Assembly (NCBI RefSeq): GCF_023920225.1
Contig: NZ_CP092587.1
Location: forward strand, 2,852,001 to 2,916,000
From: Vibrio gazogenes
GTDB taxonomy: Bacteria > Pseudomonadota > Gammaproteobacteria > Enterobacterales > Vibrionaceae
DNA: 64,000 nt
Reading direction: 5' to 3'
Shown here: positions 44,755 through 54,172 of the stretch, in pieces
How the letters are laid out: each line of letters opens with the position of its first letter
Position numbering within the stretch: the first letter of the stretch is position 1
Notes under the pieces: generated by a model
What the model was told of the DNA's origin: nothing
What the model saw: the letters and a program-made list of their open reading frames with translations, nothing else
Database searches by the model: none
Made by a program: the position numbers and the translations under genes

Positions 44755-46650
44755 ATGTATAGCGTTGCTTTAAATCACACCGATTTTGACGTGTATTCTT
44801 TACCCGATGGTGACTATCCAATGCCTGCAGATGATACAGTGGTCAGTCTCGATAAAAGTTTTTCTCCGGTTTCTTATTTCAAAGATGAAAAATGGGATTT
44901 CAATGATTTTTTCAATACTAATGGTGCACCAAAATCACAATATATATTCAGATTTCCTAAAGGAAAACACAATGCAAAGCTGCTTCTTGAACTCAAACAA
45001 CGAGCGTATTTTTTAGTTTGGGGTGGGAAAGGAAGGCTGCTTGATGTAGGAAATCCATTTCGAAAAATTGAATCATGTTTCAATATCATAAGATACACAG
45101 AAAAAATCTTACGATGTTTTAAAAACACGCAAATAAATCACCTTTCAATGCTAAGTAATGAACTGGTTTTTAATCAGGTATTACAAGAGTTGTCGGTAAA
45201 ATCTGAAGCAGTTTCATTACTAACACTGAAACAGTTAAACATATTAAGTAGCCTAAATAGTTATTTCCCCGAAAATCGTCATTACGAGCTAGGTATTCCT
45301 GAAGGGAAAACAATCAATCAGGTTGCAAAAAAATATTCTTTAACAGGGAAAGGGCATTATCCGACAGTTATTCCTGTGATTTATGAGCAATTAATGGGGC
45401 ATCTAATCAATGATGTAGAAGCTGCTTTTCTTGATCTTGATATATTGAATAATGTTAAAAAATTTGCTCAAAACAAGAACATCACAGAACGAAAAGCCGT
45501 AGAAACTTTTAAAGTATACGAGAGTGCTTGTTTTGTTACTTGTAGTGCTTTCACTGGTATGCGGATTAGCGAATTACAATGTATTACTCACGATTCATAC
45601 AAAGAGATCGAGGTTGAAGGTATTACCCTGCCAACTCTTCGCTCATGGACTAGGAAACTAGAAAAAATATCGCGAGAAGATGTATGGGCCTGTTCGCCAA
45701 TATGCCAAAAAGCTTTGTCTGTACTAAGAGAGTTAAATAGCGACCATCGTTCTGAAAAAAATAACATTCATATCAGTCCACGGTTTTCTTTCGAGAGCCA
45801 AGCCAAAACAGGTAACAATATAAAGTGCTCAAAAAAGGAAGTTTTACTCAATACAAAGGGTTTGAGTGATTTATTTAAATTCTATTCAAACCATATAAAT
45901 ATTCAGTATATACCTTCAACAATGAATGAAGCTTATTCGCTACTAAATCCGGTTATATCTGAACGATATGAACCGCGTAAGCAGAGAGAAGATGAAACGA
46001 TTTATTGGCACTTTTCATCTCACTCACTTCGACGTTCGTTTGCTCATTTCGTTGTAGGTAATGGTCTGGTTTCGCTTGCCTCATTGAAACAGCAATTTAA
46101 ACATATCCACTTGTCTATGACCGCCATTTATGCCAGCCACAGTGACGTATTAACACTACTTGGTATAGAGAACCAAGCCAGTATTAAAAGAGATATTGAG
46201 CAAGCGGAGGAAGTTGCTCATATCAAATACTTAAAAGATATGGTTGAGCATCCAGAGGAACAATCAGGTGGTTTTATGAAAGCGTTTGAAGGTGATCCAA
46301 GGGTAATGACTGAGAAAGAATTTGAAGCTCTTGCCAAGAAAACAAAAGGAGCAAATAAAACCACTGGTTATGGCCGTTGTTTTGCTGGAGTAAAATGCAA
46401 ATTAGCGCATATTTTTGAACCATCGAACTGTGTTGCTGAAGATTGTGAAAATCTAAATATCAATAAGGAAGAAGCATTCCGGTGGCAAAAAAGGCACCGT
46501 TCACTTTGTTTCAACATTGAAAAAATGAAAAAGCTTGGACTATTTAATCGAAATACATTGGCTCGTGAGTTAACAGATATACGTGCTGCTGAGAAAGTTA
46601 TGTTTGAGCATGGTATTGATTTTAACCGATTCGAGTTAGGGAGTCTTTAA
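44755..46650 (+). CDS. Tyrosine recombinase 3 of island (TnpB-like), 631 aa
   Basis: Catalytic residues are present: Arg in AFTGMRISELQ, His-x-x-Arg in SSHSLRRSFAHF, the second His in FKHIHLSMTAIYA, and Tyr in AIYA. A C-terminal region with cysteines (CFAGVKCKLAHIFEPSNCVAEDC) resembles the zinc-binding tail of large Tn554 TnpB-type recombinases. It starts one base after the previous stop and its own stop overlaps the next ATG. Confidence 0.88.
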   Translation: MYSVALNHTDFDVYSLPDGDYPMPADDTVVSLDKSFSPVSYFKDEKWDFNDFFNTNGAPKSQYIFRFPKGKHNAKLLLELKQRAYFLVWGGKGRLLDVGNPFRKIESCFNIIRYTEKILRCFKNTQINHLSMLSNELVFNQVLQELSVKSEAVSLLTLKQLNILSSLNSYFPENRHYELGIPEGKTINQVAKKYSLTGKGHYPTVIPVIYEQLMGHLINDVEAAFLDLDILNNVKKFAQNKNITERKAVETFKVYESACFVTCSAFTGMRISELQCITHDSYKEIEVEGITLPTLRSWTRKLEKISREDVWACSPICQKALSVLRELNSDHRSEKNNIHISPRFSFESQAKTGNNIKCSKKEVLLNTKGLSDLFKFYSNHINIQYIPSTMNEAYSLLNPVISERYEPRKQREDETIYWHFSSHSLRRSFAHFVVGNGLVSLASLKQQFKHIHLSMTAIYASHSDVLTLLGIENQASIKRDIEQAEEVAHIKYLKDMVEHPEEQSGGFMKAFEGDPRVMTEKEFEALAKKTKGANKTTGYGRCFAGVKCKLAHIFEPSNCVAEDCENLNINKEEAFRWQKRHRSLCFNIEKMKKLGLFNRNTLARELTDIRAAEKVMFEHGIDFNRFELGSL

Positions 46651-47039
46651 TGTCACGAGTAAAAGAAAAACTGTTAAAAGCTCTGGATGAGTTAAGAGGT
46701 GAAGGTAGAAAAATCAGTCCCTTCGCTGTAGAAAAACGCGCAGGTGTCGCCAATGGTTCATCAAAATACCATCCTGATGTGTTGGATGTTATCTTAGCTG
46801 AAAAGGCAAAGGCAACGCTCTCTAGCGAATCAAAAGCCCCAAAAAATGCACTTAAGTCAAAACAAGAGAAAGCTCAACTAACGAAAGCAAAAGAGCAAAT
46901 CGAAAAGTTAAAATCGGACAATGCTGCTCAAAAGATAGAACTTGAGGCTTCGACTAATGCTATAGCTCAGCTCACATGGGAGCTACACCGTTATAAAACC
47001 AAAACAAATCAAGACCATGTTATACCACTCAAATCGTAA
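46650..47039 (+). CDS. Small coiled-coil DNA-binding-like protein (TnpC-like), 129 aa
   Basis: The first 45 residues look like an HTH (EGRKISPFAVEKRAGVANGS, then SKYHP). The rest is a Lys/Glu-rich coiled coil (KQEKAQLTKAKEQIEKLKSD...). This is the arrangement of Tn554 TnpC-like accessory proteins that assist recombination and orientation. The ATG overlaps the recombinase 3 stop (TAATG). Confidence 0.8.
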   Translation: MSRVKEKLLKALDELRGEGRKISPFAVEKRAGVANGSSKYHPDVLDVILAEKAKATLSSESKAPKNALKSKQEKAQLTKAKEQIEKLKSDNAAQKIELEASTNAIAQLTWELHRYKTKTNQDHVIPLKS

Positions 47040-47260
47040 TGGTTACATTCGATATACAGATAATTTCATAATACCTGAGTGACAAAAATGAACAAATCTA
47101 AAACAGAAATGCCTCTAATCATTTTGGTATTGCCTCTCCGGCATCATTTCTCCTCGAATATTTGACCTAATTTGCCTAATGTTAAAGCGTGAACGAGACA
47201 TTGTTGATCATTACATTGTTGGCAATTTACAACTTAATAGGCTGTTGCATGGAGGGGAAA

Positions 47261-47650
47261 ATGAAGACAATGACTATCGAATGGCAGCGTTTGGTTGATA
47301 GCGATGGACAAACGTGCGAGCGGTGTTCTAGTACTGGTGACGCAACAGATGTTGCATTCGGCAAACTTAAGCGCTGTATGGCAGAAGTTGGTATCGAAGT
47401 GCTCATGGAAAAGCGTTCTATCAGCCAAACAGTTTTCGAGGAAAAGCCACTAGAATCTAACAAAATTTTGATCGATGGTCGAACCATCGAAGAATGGGTC
47501 GGTGCAACTTCAGGACAAAATACTTGTTGTGGTCCTTGTGGCGATAATGAATGCCGGACCATTAATATTGGAAACCAGATGTATGAAGCAGTTCCCGAGA
47601 ATATGATTATTCGCGCGGGATTTCTAGCCGCTGCTGAAAAATTGAAATAA
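47261..47650 (+). CDS. DUF2703 protein, about 129 aa
   Basis: After the ATG at 47261 (GGAGGGG three bases upstream) comes TIEWQRLVDSDGQTCERCSST, then SNKILIDGRTIEEWVGA and QNTCCGPCGDNECRTI, the Cys-rich signature of DUF2703. The frame is open to 47189 but the extension has no conserved start. The CxxC and CCxxCxxxxC arrangement suggests metal or metalloid binding. The family is often near arsenic, mercury or selenium genes, but none is seen here. Confidence 0.85.
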   Translation: MKTMTIEWQRLVDSDGQTCERCSSTGDATDVAFGKLKRCMAEVGIEVLMEKRSISQTVFEEKPLESNKILIDGRTIEEWVGATSGQNTCCGPCGDNECRTINIGNQMYEAVPENMIIRAGFLAAAEKLK

Positions 47651-47999
47651 CTACCCCAATGACCCACAGGCTTGATATCAAGCAGCTAAAACTAATGTGT
47701 TTGACATGGTTGCGTAACGCATATCTGCCCCAAAACGTGTTTCGACTGCTACAAGCTATCATTACCAAACCTAATATGAATCTTCAATATAGCTTTATGC
47801 TTAGATTGTAGAATGACAGTTCTTTTTTAATAACAAGTGACTATTCAGATAAATCCAATGGCATGTATTGCGATTACTTAGCCCTGTTGAGTCAATGTGA
47901 TTGTTTTTTAAGTCTAAGTTGCTAGTTTGAATCGTTTTAGATTGATGTGCATCTGATTTAGTAGCACAATATTCAAGTTTAAGTCGTAGACAAAGAGTT
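47651..47999. other. Intergenic region, no supported gene
   Basis: A 349-bp gap inside the island between the DUF2703 and HEPN genes. It contains only short frames without ribosome-binding sites, and it probably marks a cargo module border. Confidence 0.4.
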
Positions 48000-49844
48000 G
48001 TGCAAAAGACAATCAAAGTGGATGGAATGAGAAAAGTTACAAACACAACATGGGATGGTCTTCCATTTCATGACTTTAGAAATAGATTTTTCGTGGAAGT
48101 CTGGAAAGAAATTTTATATGTAAATACACCATCATTTTATCAGTCAAAAACGATGAATGTTATGTCGGGAGCTGAGGAAATTATAGAGGCAGTTGACGAT
48201 TATTTGGTGGATGAGAAAAACGGTAATTTTTTATTAACAATTTTAAGCGATTATAAGAATGTCCTCAAGAGTGATAATATAGCAAGGATTTTATTTACAA
48301 ACCTTTATCCTTTATTAATTAATAAAACGGATTTAAACAAAGAATCATTAAGCAATCATAGAGCAATGGAAATTAAAACGATTGTGAGTTTGGTTCTAAA
48401 TAAAGAAGATGAATATTACAATGAACTTAAAAAGCAACTAAAAGCTAGTGTTTTATCTGCTGTAGATTTAACGAAGAAAGCTAGAGTTATGGAGGAGATT
48501 TATAAGTTGACCAAGATGTATATAGGTCATTTACTTTGGAAAGGTTACTCTCCTACATATCTCTATAACCGTATGGAATATCTAACAAGAATAACAAACT
48601 ATGGTTCTAGAGACTTTTCAGCTCAATTAAATAGCTGCCTTGATAAATTAACAGTTAGAGTAAGTGACTATAATGTATATTTCTTAGTAGCTCCTTTAAG
48701 TAAGTACCTTATCGAAACGAAAAATATTCTTGGTGTTGAATTTGTAGACCGTAAACAATTCATTACTGATGATAACTATAAAAAAATATCACAGGGCTTT
48801 GAATCTTCAGTTGTTGCAAAAGTCGTGGTTAATACTACTGATTATGTATCAGCTGCCTGGCAGGCAAATGAGATTCTTGATAAAGCTATAGATTTTTTAG
48901 GTATTGAAAAACCGCAACATAATTTCAAGTATTCCCCTGTTTGTTTGACTGAGTTTAATTCAGGGGCTCATGTTCATAAGCAAACAATTAACATTGGCAG
49001 GTTAAAGCAATTCATAACAAGCAAAGATACAGGTGCTTTAGAGTCTATCCCTCAGTCTATCAAGTTCTCATTCCGTGAATCAATAAAATTAGAACGATAT
49101 GACGTATTAACTAGATCATTAAGGTATTTGCGAGTAGCTAAGGAATCAACGTCTTTAGAGCAGAAGTTGTTAAGTTTATGGATTGCTCTTGAATGCATAT
49201 TTGAAAGTACGGAAGGTAACATAATTTCAGGTATTACTAATTATGTACCTCTATTTTACAGCTCTCAAAGCCTTGATATTAGATTAAATTACGCAAAGTC
49301 ATTACTAGAAACACGTTTGTTTTATTTACCTACAAGTTGGAAAAATCTTGTAAAAAACAACGAAAGTAAGTTTAATCAGCTTAGCCTTACAGAATTCTTT
49401 GATATCATGAAAATTGAAAAAAATAGACATAGTGTTTATTCAGATTTGACGAAATTAGGTGAAGAATTTGTTGTCTTTAGAGTTATTCATATTTTTGATT
49501 GTTTTAAATCATCAGCAGCCTGCGAGAAAAGAATAACAGACACTAAAGTAGATGTAGAAAAACAACTTCATAGAATTTACAAAGTTAGAAATAAGTTGAC
49601 GCATCGAGCTTTTTATGGACACGTTCGACCTCAGCTTGTTGATAACCTTTTGGGCTACTTACTAAGTGCGTACAATACTTTGATTTTAGGCTGCATATAT
49701 GACGACATACCTGATTTCAAGTCGCAAGACTTATTTAATGTGTACAAGTCTGCTTATGGAGCCATGATTCATAATATGAAAGGGACAAAAAAGGACTTAC
49801 CTCAAATTAAGCATCATGATTTCATTGTTACAGAACAGTTTTAA
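48000..49844 (+). CDS. Large HEPN-motif protein, candidate defence gene, 614 aa
   Basis: The C-terminal third has the look of ApeA-like HEPN proteins: SLEQKLLSLWIALECIFES, then IYKVRNKLTHRAFYGH, in which Arg-Asn-x3-His is the RNase active-site pattern. The first 370 residues are helical and unrecognised. The gene is AT-rich and monocistronic. Start uncertain: GTG at 48000 or ATG at 48027. By analogy HEPN effectors cleave RNA after phage sensing, with the N-terminal region as a possible sensor. This is inference. Confidence 0.75.
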   Translation: MQKTIKVDGMRKVTNTTWDGLPFHDFRNRFFVEVWKEILYVNTPSFYQSKTMNVMSGAEEIIEAVDDYLVDEKNGNFLLTILSDYKNVLKSDNIARILFTNLYPLLINKTDLNKESLSNHRAMEIKTIVSLVLNKEDEYYNELKKQLKASVLSAVDLTKKARVMEEIYKLTKMYIGHLLWKGYSPTYLYNRMEYLTRITNYGSRDFSAQLNSCLDKLTVRVSDYNVYFLVAPLSKYLIETKNILGVEFVDRKQFITDDNYKKISQGFESSVVAKVVVNTTDYVSAAWQANEILDKAIDFLGIEKPQHNFKYSPVCLTEFNSGAHVHKQTINIGRLKQFITSKDTGALESIPQSIKFSFRESIKLERYDVLTRSLRYLRVAKESTSLEQKLLSLWIALECIFESTEGNIISGITNYVPLFYSSQSLDIRLNYAKSLLETRLFYLPTSWKNLVKNNESKFNQLSLTEFFDIMKIEKNRHSVYSDLTKLGEEFVVFRVIHIFDCFKSSAACEKRITDTKVDVEKQLHRIYKVRNKLTHRAFYGHVRPQLVDNLLGYLLSAYNTLILGCIYDDIPDFKSQDLFNVYKSAYGAMIHNMKGTKKDLPQIKHHDFIVTEQF

Positions 49845-50115
49845 TTTAGATATTAATGGTTAAGAACCCTGAAGCCAACAGCACTCAATACAATGTTGCA
49901 ACAGGCCGATGTCTATAACGAGTTGGTTAGGTGAAACAAATAGCTCTGTTGTTGTAGGCATTGCTAGTTATTTGCGATACCCACGGTAATCCTAAGAAAG
50001 CTAAATTAGTAGATGCCCTGACACAAAACTGTCCATCTCTGATTCAGCCCAACCGTTCGGCCAAACCATGATAGTTTGCGTAAGCTGCCAGATAATGCAT
50101 GAATTAACACGCTCC

Positions 50116-50337
50116 CTAAGATAACGTTATATCCCCTCGGCGAACGAGCATGCAGAAACGCGAGTAGTCATGGCTATAAACGAATACCCTATGAGGGACG
50201 CTAGATCCGCTCATAAATGAATCGAATGCTGAAAGAGTGGCTTTCGGTAACGATGATGGATCAACAACTTTCCAGGGAACGTCTGGCAGTTCGAATTCTT
50301 CTAATGTCGGCAATAAGTTTAAGTATGGGTCAGTCAT
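50116..50337 (-). CDS. Hypothetical 73-aa protein near AbiEi-like gene
   Basis: A Pro/Leu-rich N-terminal part (LNLLPTLEEFELPDVPWKV) is followed by SSVPHRVFVYSHDYSRFCMLVRRGD. The ATG has a weak GGGAT upstream. No family recognised. It lies downstream of the 50-aa ORF and the AbiEi-like gene on the same strand, so it may belong to the same module. Confidence 0.5.
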   Translation of the reverse strand: MTDPYLNLLPTLEEFELPDVPWKVVDPSSLPKATLSAFDSFMSGSSVPHRVFVYSHDYSRFCMLVRRGDITLS

Positions 50338-50394
50338 GCATTTTATCCCTGCTTATAGTGTAAGATTAATCAGTAGTGCTTAAATTTATTTGGT

Positions 50395-50547
50395 TTAGGT
50401 TCTAGATGATTTCAATTCAATGGATTCTCGCCACTGCCGTGATTCCTTAACACTACGCTCAAGGTGATCGTCACTTTTAAGATGCAAACCGTTTCGTCGG
50501 TTACGAGCGACACGGTACAAGATAGCTCTGCGTTCTTTCTCGGTCAT
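50395..50547 (-). CDS. Small basic protein, 50 aa
   Basis: A strong GGGAGGTG ribosome-binding site lies four to five bases before the ATG at 50547. The product (MTEKERRAILYRVARNRR...) has about a dozen Arg/Lys in its first 25 residues and is helical, so it could bind nucleic acid or pair with another small protein. It sits about 95 bp downstream of the AbiEi-like gene in place of the expected AbiEii toxin. Confidence 0.55.
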   Translation of the reverse strand: MTEKERRAILYRVARNRRNGLHLKSDDHLERSVKESRQWRESIELKSSRT

Positions 50548-50641
50548 AACACCTCCCATCCACCAATTTGCCAGTATGATTCTATTTTTGCTATTCCTAT
50601 GTTTATGAAAGTCAGTTTTGAACTTCCTAACATAACAAAGT

Positions 50642-51631
50642 TCACAAAGGTAATTTGTTCAACTCTCCGTATTTATCATTGATAAGATAAGCCACTTCTC
50701 TATTGCGCGCATCCTTAGATAGTAGCAACTCAGCAATAGTTAGTAATGCCAACGCAGGTTGACCAATTTTTAAAGACTTGCCCCAAAATGGCTTTATTAC
50801 TTTAAGAGGTGGTAACTCTTTATGTCCGATAGAGTACTTGACCGGTTGATGTCGGCTAAACAATAGTAGCTCGTGAGGGTGGTTATATTTTGTAAGCTGA
50901 GTCGCGGCCACTTCTCCCCCCCAAACATCTCCTGGCTGCAATAAGATATCTTTCCAATTGTCAACAGGAGGATAAGTCGTCACCTGATGATAGCGAGCTA
51001 AAATGTGACCATAGCTTTTCAACCATTCATAACGCAGCTCTGGCTCATTTAAAAATCTTCTTTGGCGTTTACTCTTTGCTATATGGTTGTTTTCAATAAG
51101 GTACTTCATTGCCTTTGTAACCATACCAACCGAAATGTCTGCTTTAGATGCAATATTCGCATAGGTCTCATTGATAAGGTCTTTTTCAGCGAAAAGAGCA
51201 AATAAGCACTTCATGATACCGATAGTCATAAACTGGTGAGATTTATTTTGTTTTATCGGAGGTCTATTGCCAATGAATATGCATATGTCACCAGTCATTA
51301 CTCTTACGTTTCCGGAGTCATCGGCATAGTTGATATTTGAGTCATGGCATAACTGCCTAAGATAATCGCTAAGGTGATTACAGAAAAGTATGTCGTTAGC
51401 TTTTGGTCGTCGTTTTAAATAGCTTTTAATACTTTCTTTACGATGTATATGAGCATAAAAAATATTAAAAGTTATCGGCTGACCATTAACTGTCATTTTA
51501 AGCTGCGGCCTACCACCCATTTCTCCAAGCGTATAGACAGCGTTGAATTCTGACGGTAAGCCAATAAGATTGGGTTCGTTATGAAGTTGCATCATCGTAA
51601 ATACACGCCTTATACATTTTTCATGATTCAT
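50642..51631 (-). CDS. AbiEi-type antitoxin/regulator-like protein, 329 aa
   Basis: Residues about 150-200 form a winged-HTH (ETYANIASKADISVGMVTKAMKYLIENN), and the C-terminal half has PGDVWGGEVAATQLTKY, then LLLFSRH and KVIKPFWG, the pattern of type IV AbiEi antitoxins. The alternative ATG at 51595 drops an N-terminal extension lacking a ribosome-binding site. AbiEi normally represses its operon and neutralises the AbiEii nucleotidyltransferase. No AbiEii gene is visible on either side. Confidence 0.75.
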   Translation of the reverse strand: MNHEKCIRRVFTMMQLHNEPNLIGLPSEFNAVYTLGEMGGRPQLKMTVNGQPITFNIFYAHIHRKESIKSYLKRRPKANDILFCNHLSDYLRQLCHDSNINYADDSGNVRVMTGDICIFIGNRPPIKQNKSHQFMTIGIMKCLFALFAEKDLINETYANIASKADISVGMVTKAMKYLIENNHIAKSKRQRRFLNEPELRYEWLKSYGHILARYHQVTTYPPVDNWKDILLQPGDVWGGEVAATQLTKYNHPHELLLFSRHQPVKYSIGHKELPPLKVIKPFWGKSLKIGQPALALLTIAELLLSKDARNREVAYLINDKYGELNKLPL

Positions 51632-51953
51632 GAAAAAAATAAAACCATAGAGTTTTATAGCTTAAAAACTTAAGATTTTCGAGAAAAATGAAAAAAACAG
51701 TAAATTTAACCAAAAAAATTTCATTAAAATCAATAAGTAGGATTAAAAACATACATTCACTACGCATTTCTTGAAAGTATGAATACAACAATAGGAGGAA
51801 TGATATTTTTATTATAATAATCAATATATTAGTTATATTTTGGGGTCATTTTTTGTCATGCAAAACCCACTTTATTTGAGAACCATTAATATTGACATTT
51901 ATAATTTAAAATCAATTACTTATGAAATTATGAGTACTTGGGAAAAGGGTTAA

Positions 51954-51991
51954 TTCAAACTTTCAGTACGTACTTTCAAACTTTCAGTACG
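51954..51991. repeat. 17-bp direct repeat, 21-bp period
   Basis: TTCAAACTTTCAGTACG occurs at 51954-51970 and again at 51975-51991. A 21-bp period puts both copies on the same face of the helix, as for cooperative regulator binding. It lies 320 bp upstream of the AbiEi-like gene in a non-coding stretch. Confidence 0.6.
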
Positions 51992-52600
51992 CCTATTTTT
52001 ATTATGTTGAGCAATAAACTACCGCTGAGCTGAAAAAGAAGGCTAAAACTCTTCATAACCCAAAGAGCTCAGACAGAGACTTTAACGGTTGCCCATGTAC
52101 TCAATACTATCTATCATTACCCCAGACCAAGCATACGCCCCTTGGTCTTAAAATATGAGGCATACTTTGTATGTGGGTCCGCGCAGCACTGGTCACAGTC
52201 AGTTCGTAAGGAACAAAAGGTGGCATTGAGATGGCAGCGGCATCTCTAACTTTTAGCTGTAAAATTCTTAATGGAGTCGTTCTTGGTTCCATCTTCCAAT
52301 TTATTCACTTATCCGCTTTGGTTGAAACGTTTCTGCCCCAAAACTGTTTATCTCAAGATTCCTGACCACTTTCTCATGTCAGTTCTTGACCTACATATAC
52401 TAATAGCAGATTATGAGCCTAGTTGAGCACTTATGATTATACAGACATGTTCTGCAATTTATGAGTGAAAGGAAGAATAAGACTTATAGAACAGTATGTT
52501 GCTGCTATGGTGTCTGTATTTTCTGAAAATATTATAAAGACAATGTCTGCTGAAAAAGCACTGTTAAGCATATCAGTAATATTCGATAAGGAATTGTAGT
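51992..52600. other. Intergenic region, no supported gene
   Basis: About 600 bp of mixed composition. A 61-codon minus-strand frame at 52107-52292 is less AT-rich than the island but has no convincing ribosome-binding site or family, so I do not annotate it. Confidence 0.4.
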
Positions 52601-53332
52601 TTGACTGACCCAAGAATAAGACCTGATGTATCAAAGTTTCTTGTTCATTTAACTAGGAATTCAGGAGGAAATTCAGCAGAAGATAATTTAATAAACATTT
52701 TGAACTCTAAGGTAATAGAAGCAAGGAATCACCATTGTTTATTTAGTCCAAAATTGAATAATATGAGATTGTCAGAAAGGCTAAAGAAATCTTTTAATAC
52801 AGTGTGTTTTACTGAAACGCCGTTAGACCAAATTAAAAAATTAGCTGCTGAAGATTTTCCTAGAAAAATACGCCTAAAGCCTTACGGTCTCGTGTTTTGG
52901 CGAGAAGATATGCTTGATTATGGAGCTAATCCGGCTGTATATCTAAATGGATATGGTAGCTCTTTACGTAATTATTTATTGTCTGAATTTGATAGCCACT
53001 TTAATGATATTTCTTCTATCAAGACCTTGAAATGTAAGCAAGAATTTTATAACGAAATTATTAGCTACTATTCTCTTATAAATGTTATGAGTGAACGTCA
53101 TGATTTTTCTTGGGAAAGAGAGTGGAGGCATAATGGTAATTTTAAATTCAAATATCATGACTTGGTAGCTATAGTTGCAGATGATCCAGATAATTTCTTA
53201 GAAAAGTGCGTCAAAGTTTTGAATAAGAGAAAAATGTCGTACCTAAAACGAACCCCAATTATTTCTGCACATTGGTCATATGAGGATGTAGTTGAAGAAA
53301 TGGCAATTAAAATTTGGCAAAAGAATGCTTAA
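52601..53332 (+). CDS. AbiGi-like abortive infection protein, 243 aa
   Basis: A TTG start at 52601 with AAGGAA nine bases upstream begins a protein with RPDVSKFLVHLTR, then NTVCFTETPLDQIKKL, KPYGLVFWRED and SWEREWRHNG, a pattern I associate with the AbiGi family (first half of the two-gene AbiG phage-abortion system). AbiGii is not next to it. Instead a small HEPN protein follows 83 bp later, suggesting an alternative partner. Confidence 0.72.
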   Translation: MTDPRIRPDVSKFLVHLTRNSGGNSAEDNLINILNSKVIEARNHHCLFSPKLNNMRLSERLKKSFNTVCFTETPLDQIKKLAAEDFPRKIRLKPYGLVFWREDMLDYGANPAVYLNGYGSSLRNYLLSEFDSHFNDISSIKTLKCKQEFYNEIISYYSLINVMSERHDFSWEREWRHNGNFKFKYHDLVAIVADDPDNFLEKCVKVLNKRKMSYLKRTPIISAHWSYEDVVEEMAIKIWQKNA

Positions 53333-53415
53333 CAAGAGCAAGCATCAGACTAACTAATCGCTTTGGCTCTTAGTTAGCTGCTGTTGCAAGCGTTGTGTAA
53401 AGGAGTAATTCAGCA

Positions 53416-53847
53416 ATGTCTCTAGAGTTTTATGATGAGTTACTCAAAAGTGAGCGTTTCTGTGAAAGCTTGGGGCGATTGTTATTGATATCTGGAAAGT
53501 TGGAATCGGCATTAAAGTCAATTGTTCTCGCGAGTAGTATTAAAGTGCGATACAACCTTAGCCGAGCTATGTTAGGTCAGCTTGTTGGGAGCTGTAAAGA
53601 ACATGAATTGGCTACTGAGGAACTTAGTGAAGTTTTGGAGTTTATACTGGTTCGCCGGAACTACCTTACTCATAATCTTTACCCTTTGTTCAACGATGAA
53701 ATTGAATACACATTATTGCCTAAAGATAACTTACACCCTGATGATGCTGAGTATTATTTCCCTAAGTGCGTTGAAGAGTTAATAGAATATATAGAATTTG
53801 CAATCGACTATATCAACGATATGGAATTAAAACATAACAAGAGCTAA
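53416..53847 (+). CDS. Small HEPN-motif protein, 143 aa
   Basis: This all-helical protein has ...EFILVRRNYLTHNLYPLF, in which Arg-Asn-x3-His is the HEPN RNase motif, at residues about 85-92. An N-terminal helix pair (RFCESLGRLLLISGKLESALKSIVL) resembles the dimerisation helices of minimal HEPN toxins. AGGAG precedes the ATG. It is probably co-transcribed with the AbiGi-like gene and may be its toxin component, which is inference. Confidence 0.7.
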   Translation: MSLEFYDELLKSERFCESLGRLLLISGKLESALKSIVLASSIKVRYNLSRAMLGQLVGSCKEHELATEELSEVLEFILVRRNYLTHNLYPLFNDEIEYTLLPKDNLHPDDAEYYFPKCVEELIEYIEFAIDYINDMELKHNKS

Positions 53848-54172
53848 AGACTTCAACATACTTTCCCTAATCCGACAGAACAGCTTTAGAACATCAGATC
53901 TAACGAGCTTCTGTCCATCTTCGAGTCAGCTTGATCTGACTCATTTGTGCCCCTTTATGCGCTAGATCTTTGACTCATTCACATCCTGTTCATTCACTTT
54001 TGCCCTAGTAAAAGTTATCCATTCTTCTAGTGCTGTTCGCTGTGAATCCCCGTGATGTACTACGGGGTACTTTCAACGGTCACATGAAGTCTGAGTGGTT
54101 ATTGGAATTAAAGTCGTTGAGTGTACAATGAAATTACACTGGTAATAATAAGACATTAGGGATGGTAATTGT
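53848..54172. other. Intergenic region, no supported gene
   Basis: A 325-bp gap between two HEPN-motif genes. A CCCCGTGATGTACTACGGGG dyad at 54048-54067 could be a terminator core for the upstream unit but lacks a long T-run. Confidence 0.4.

Noticed and set aside
52107..52292. 61-codon minus-strand frame in the island
   Set aside because: No convincing ribosome-binding site, no family, and an isolated position. Composition alone is not enough.
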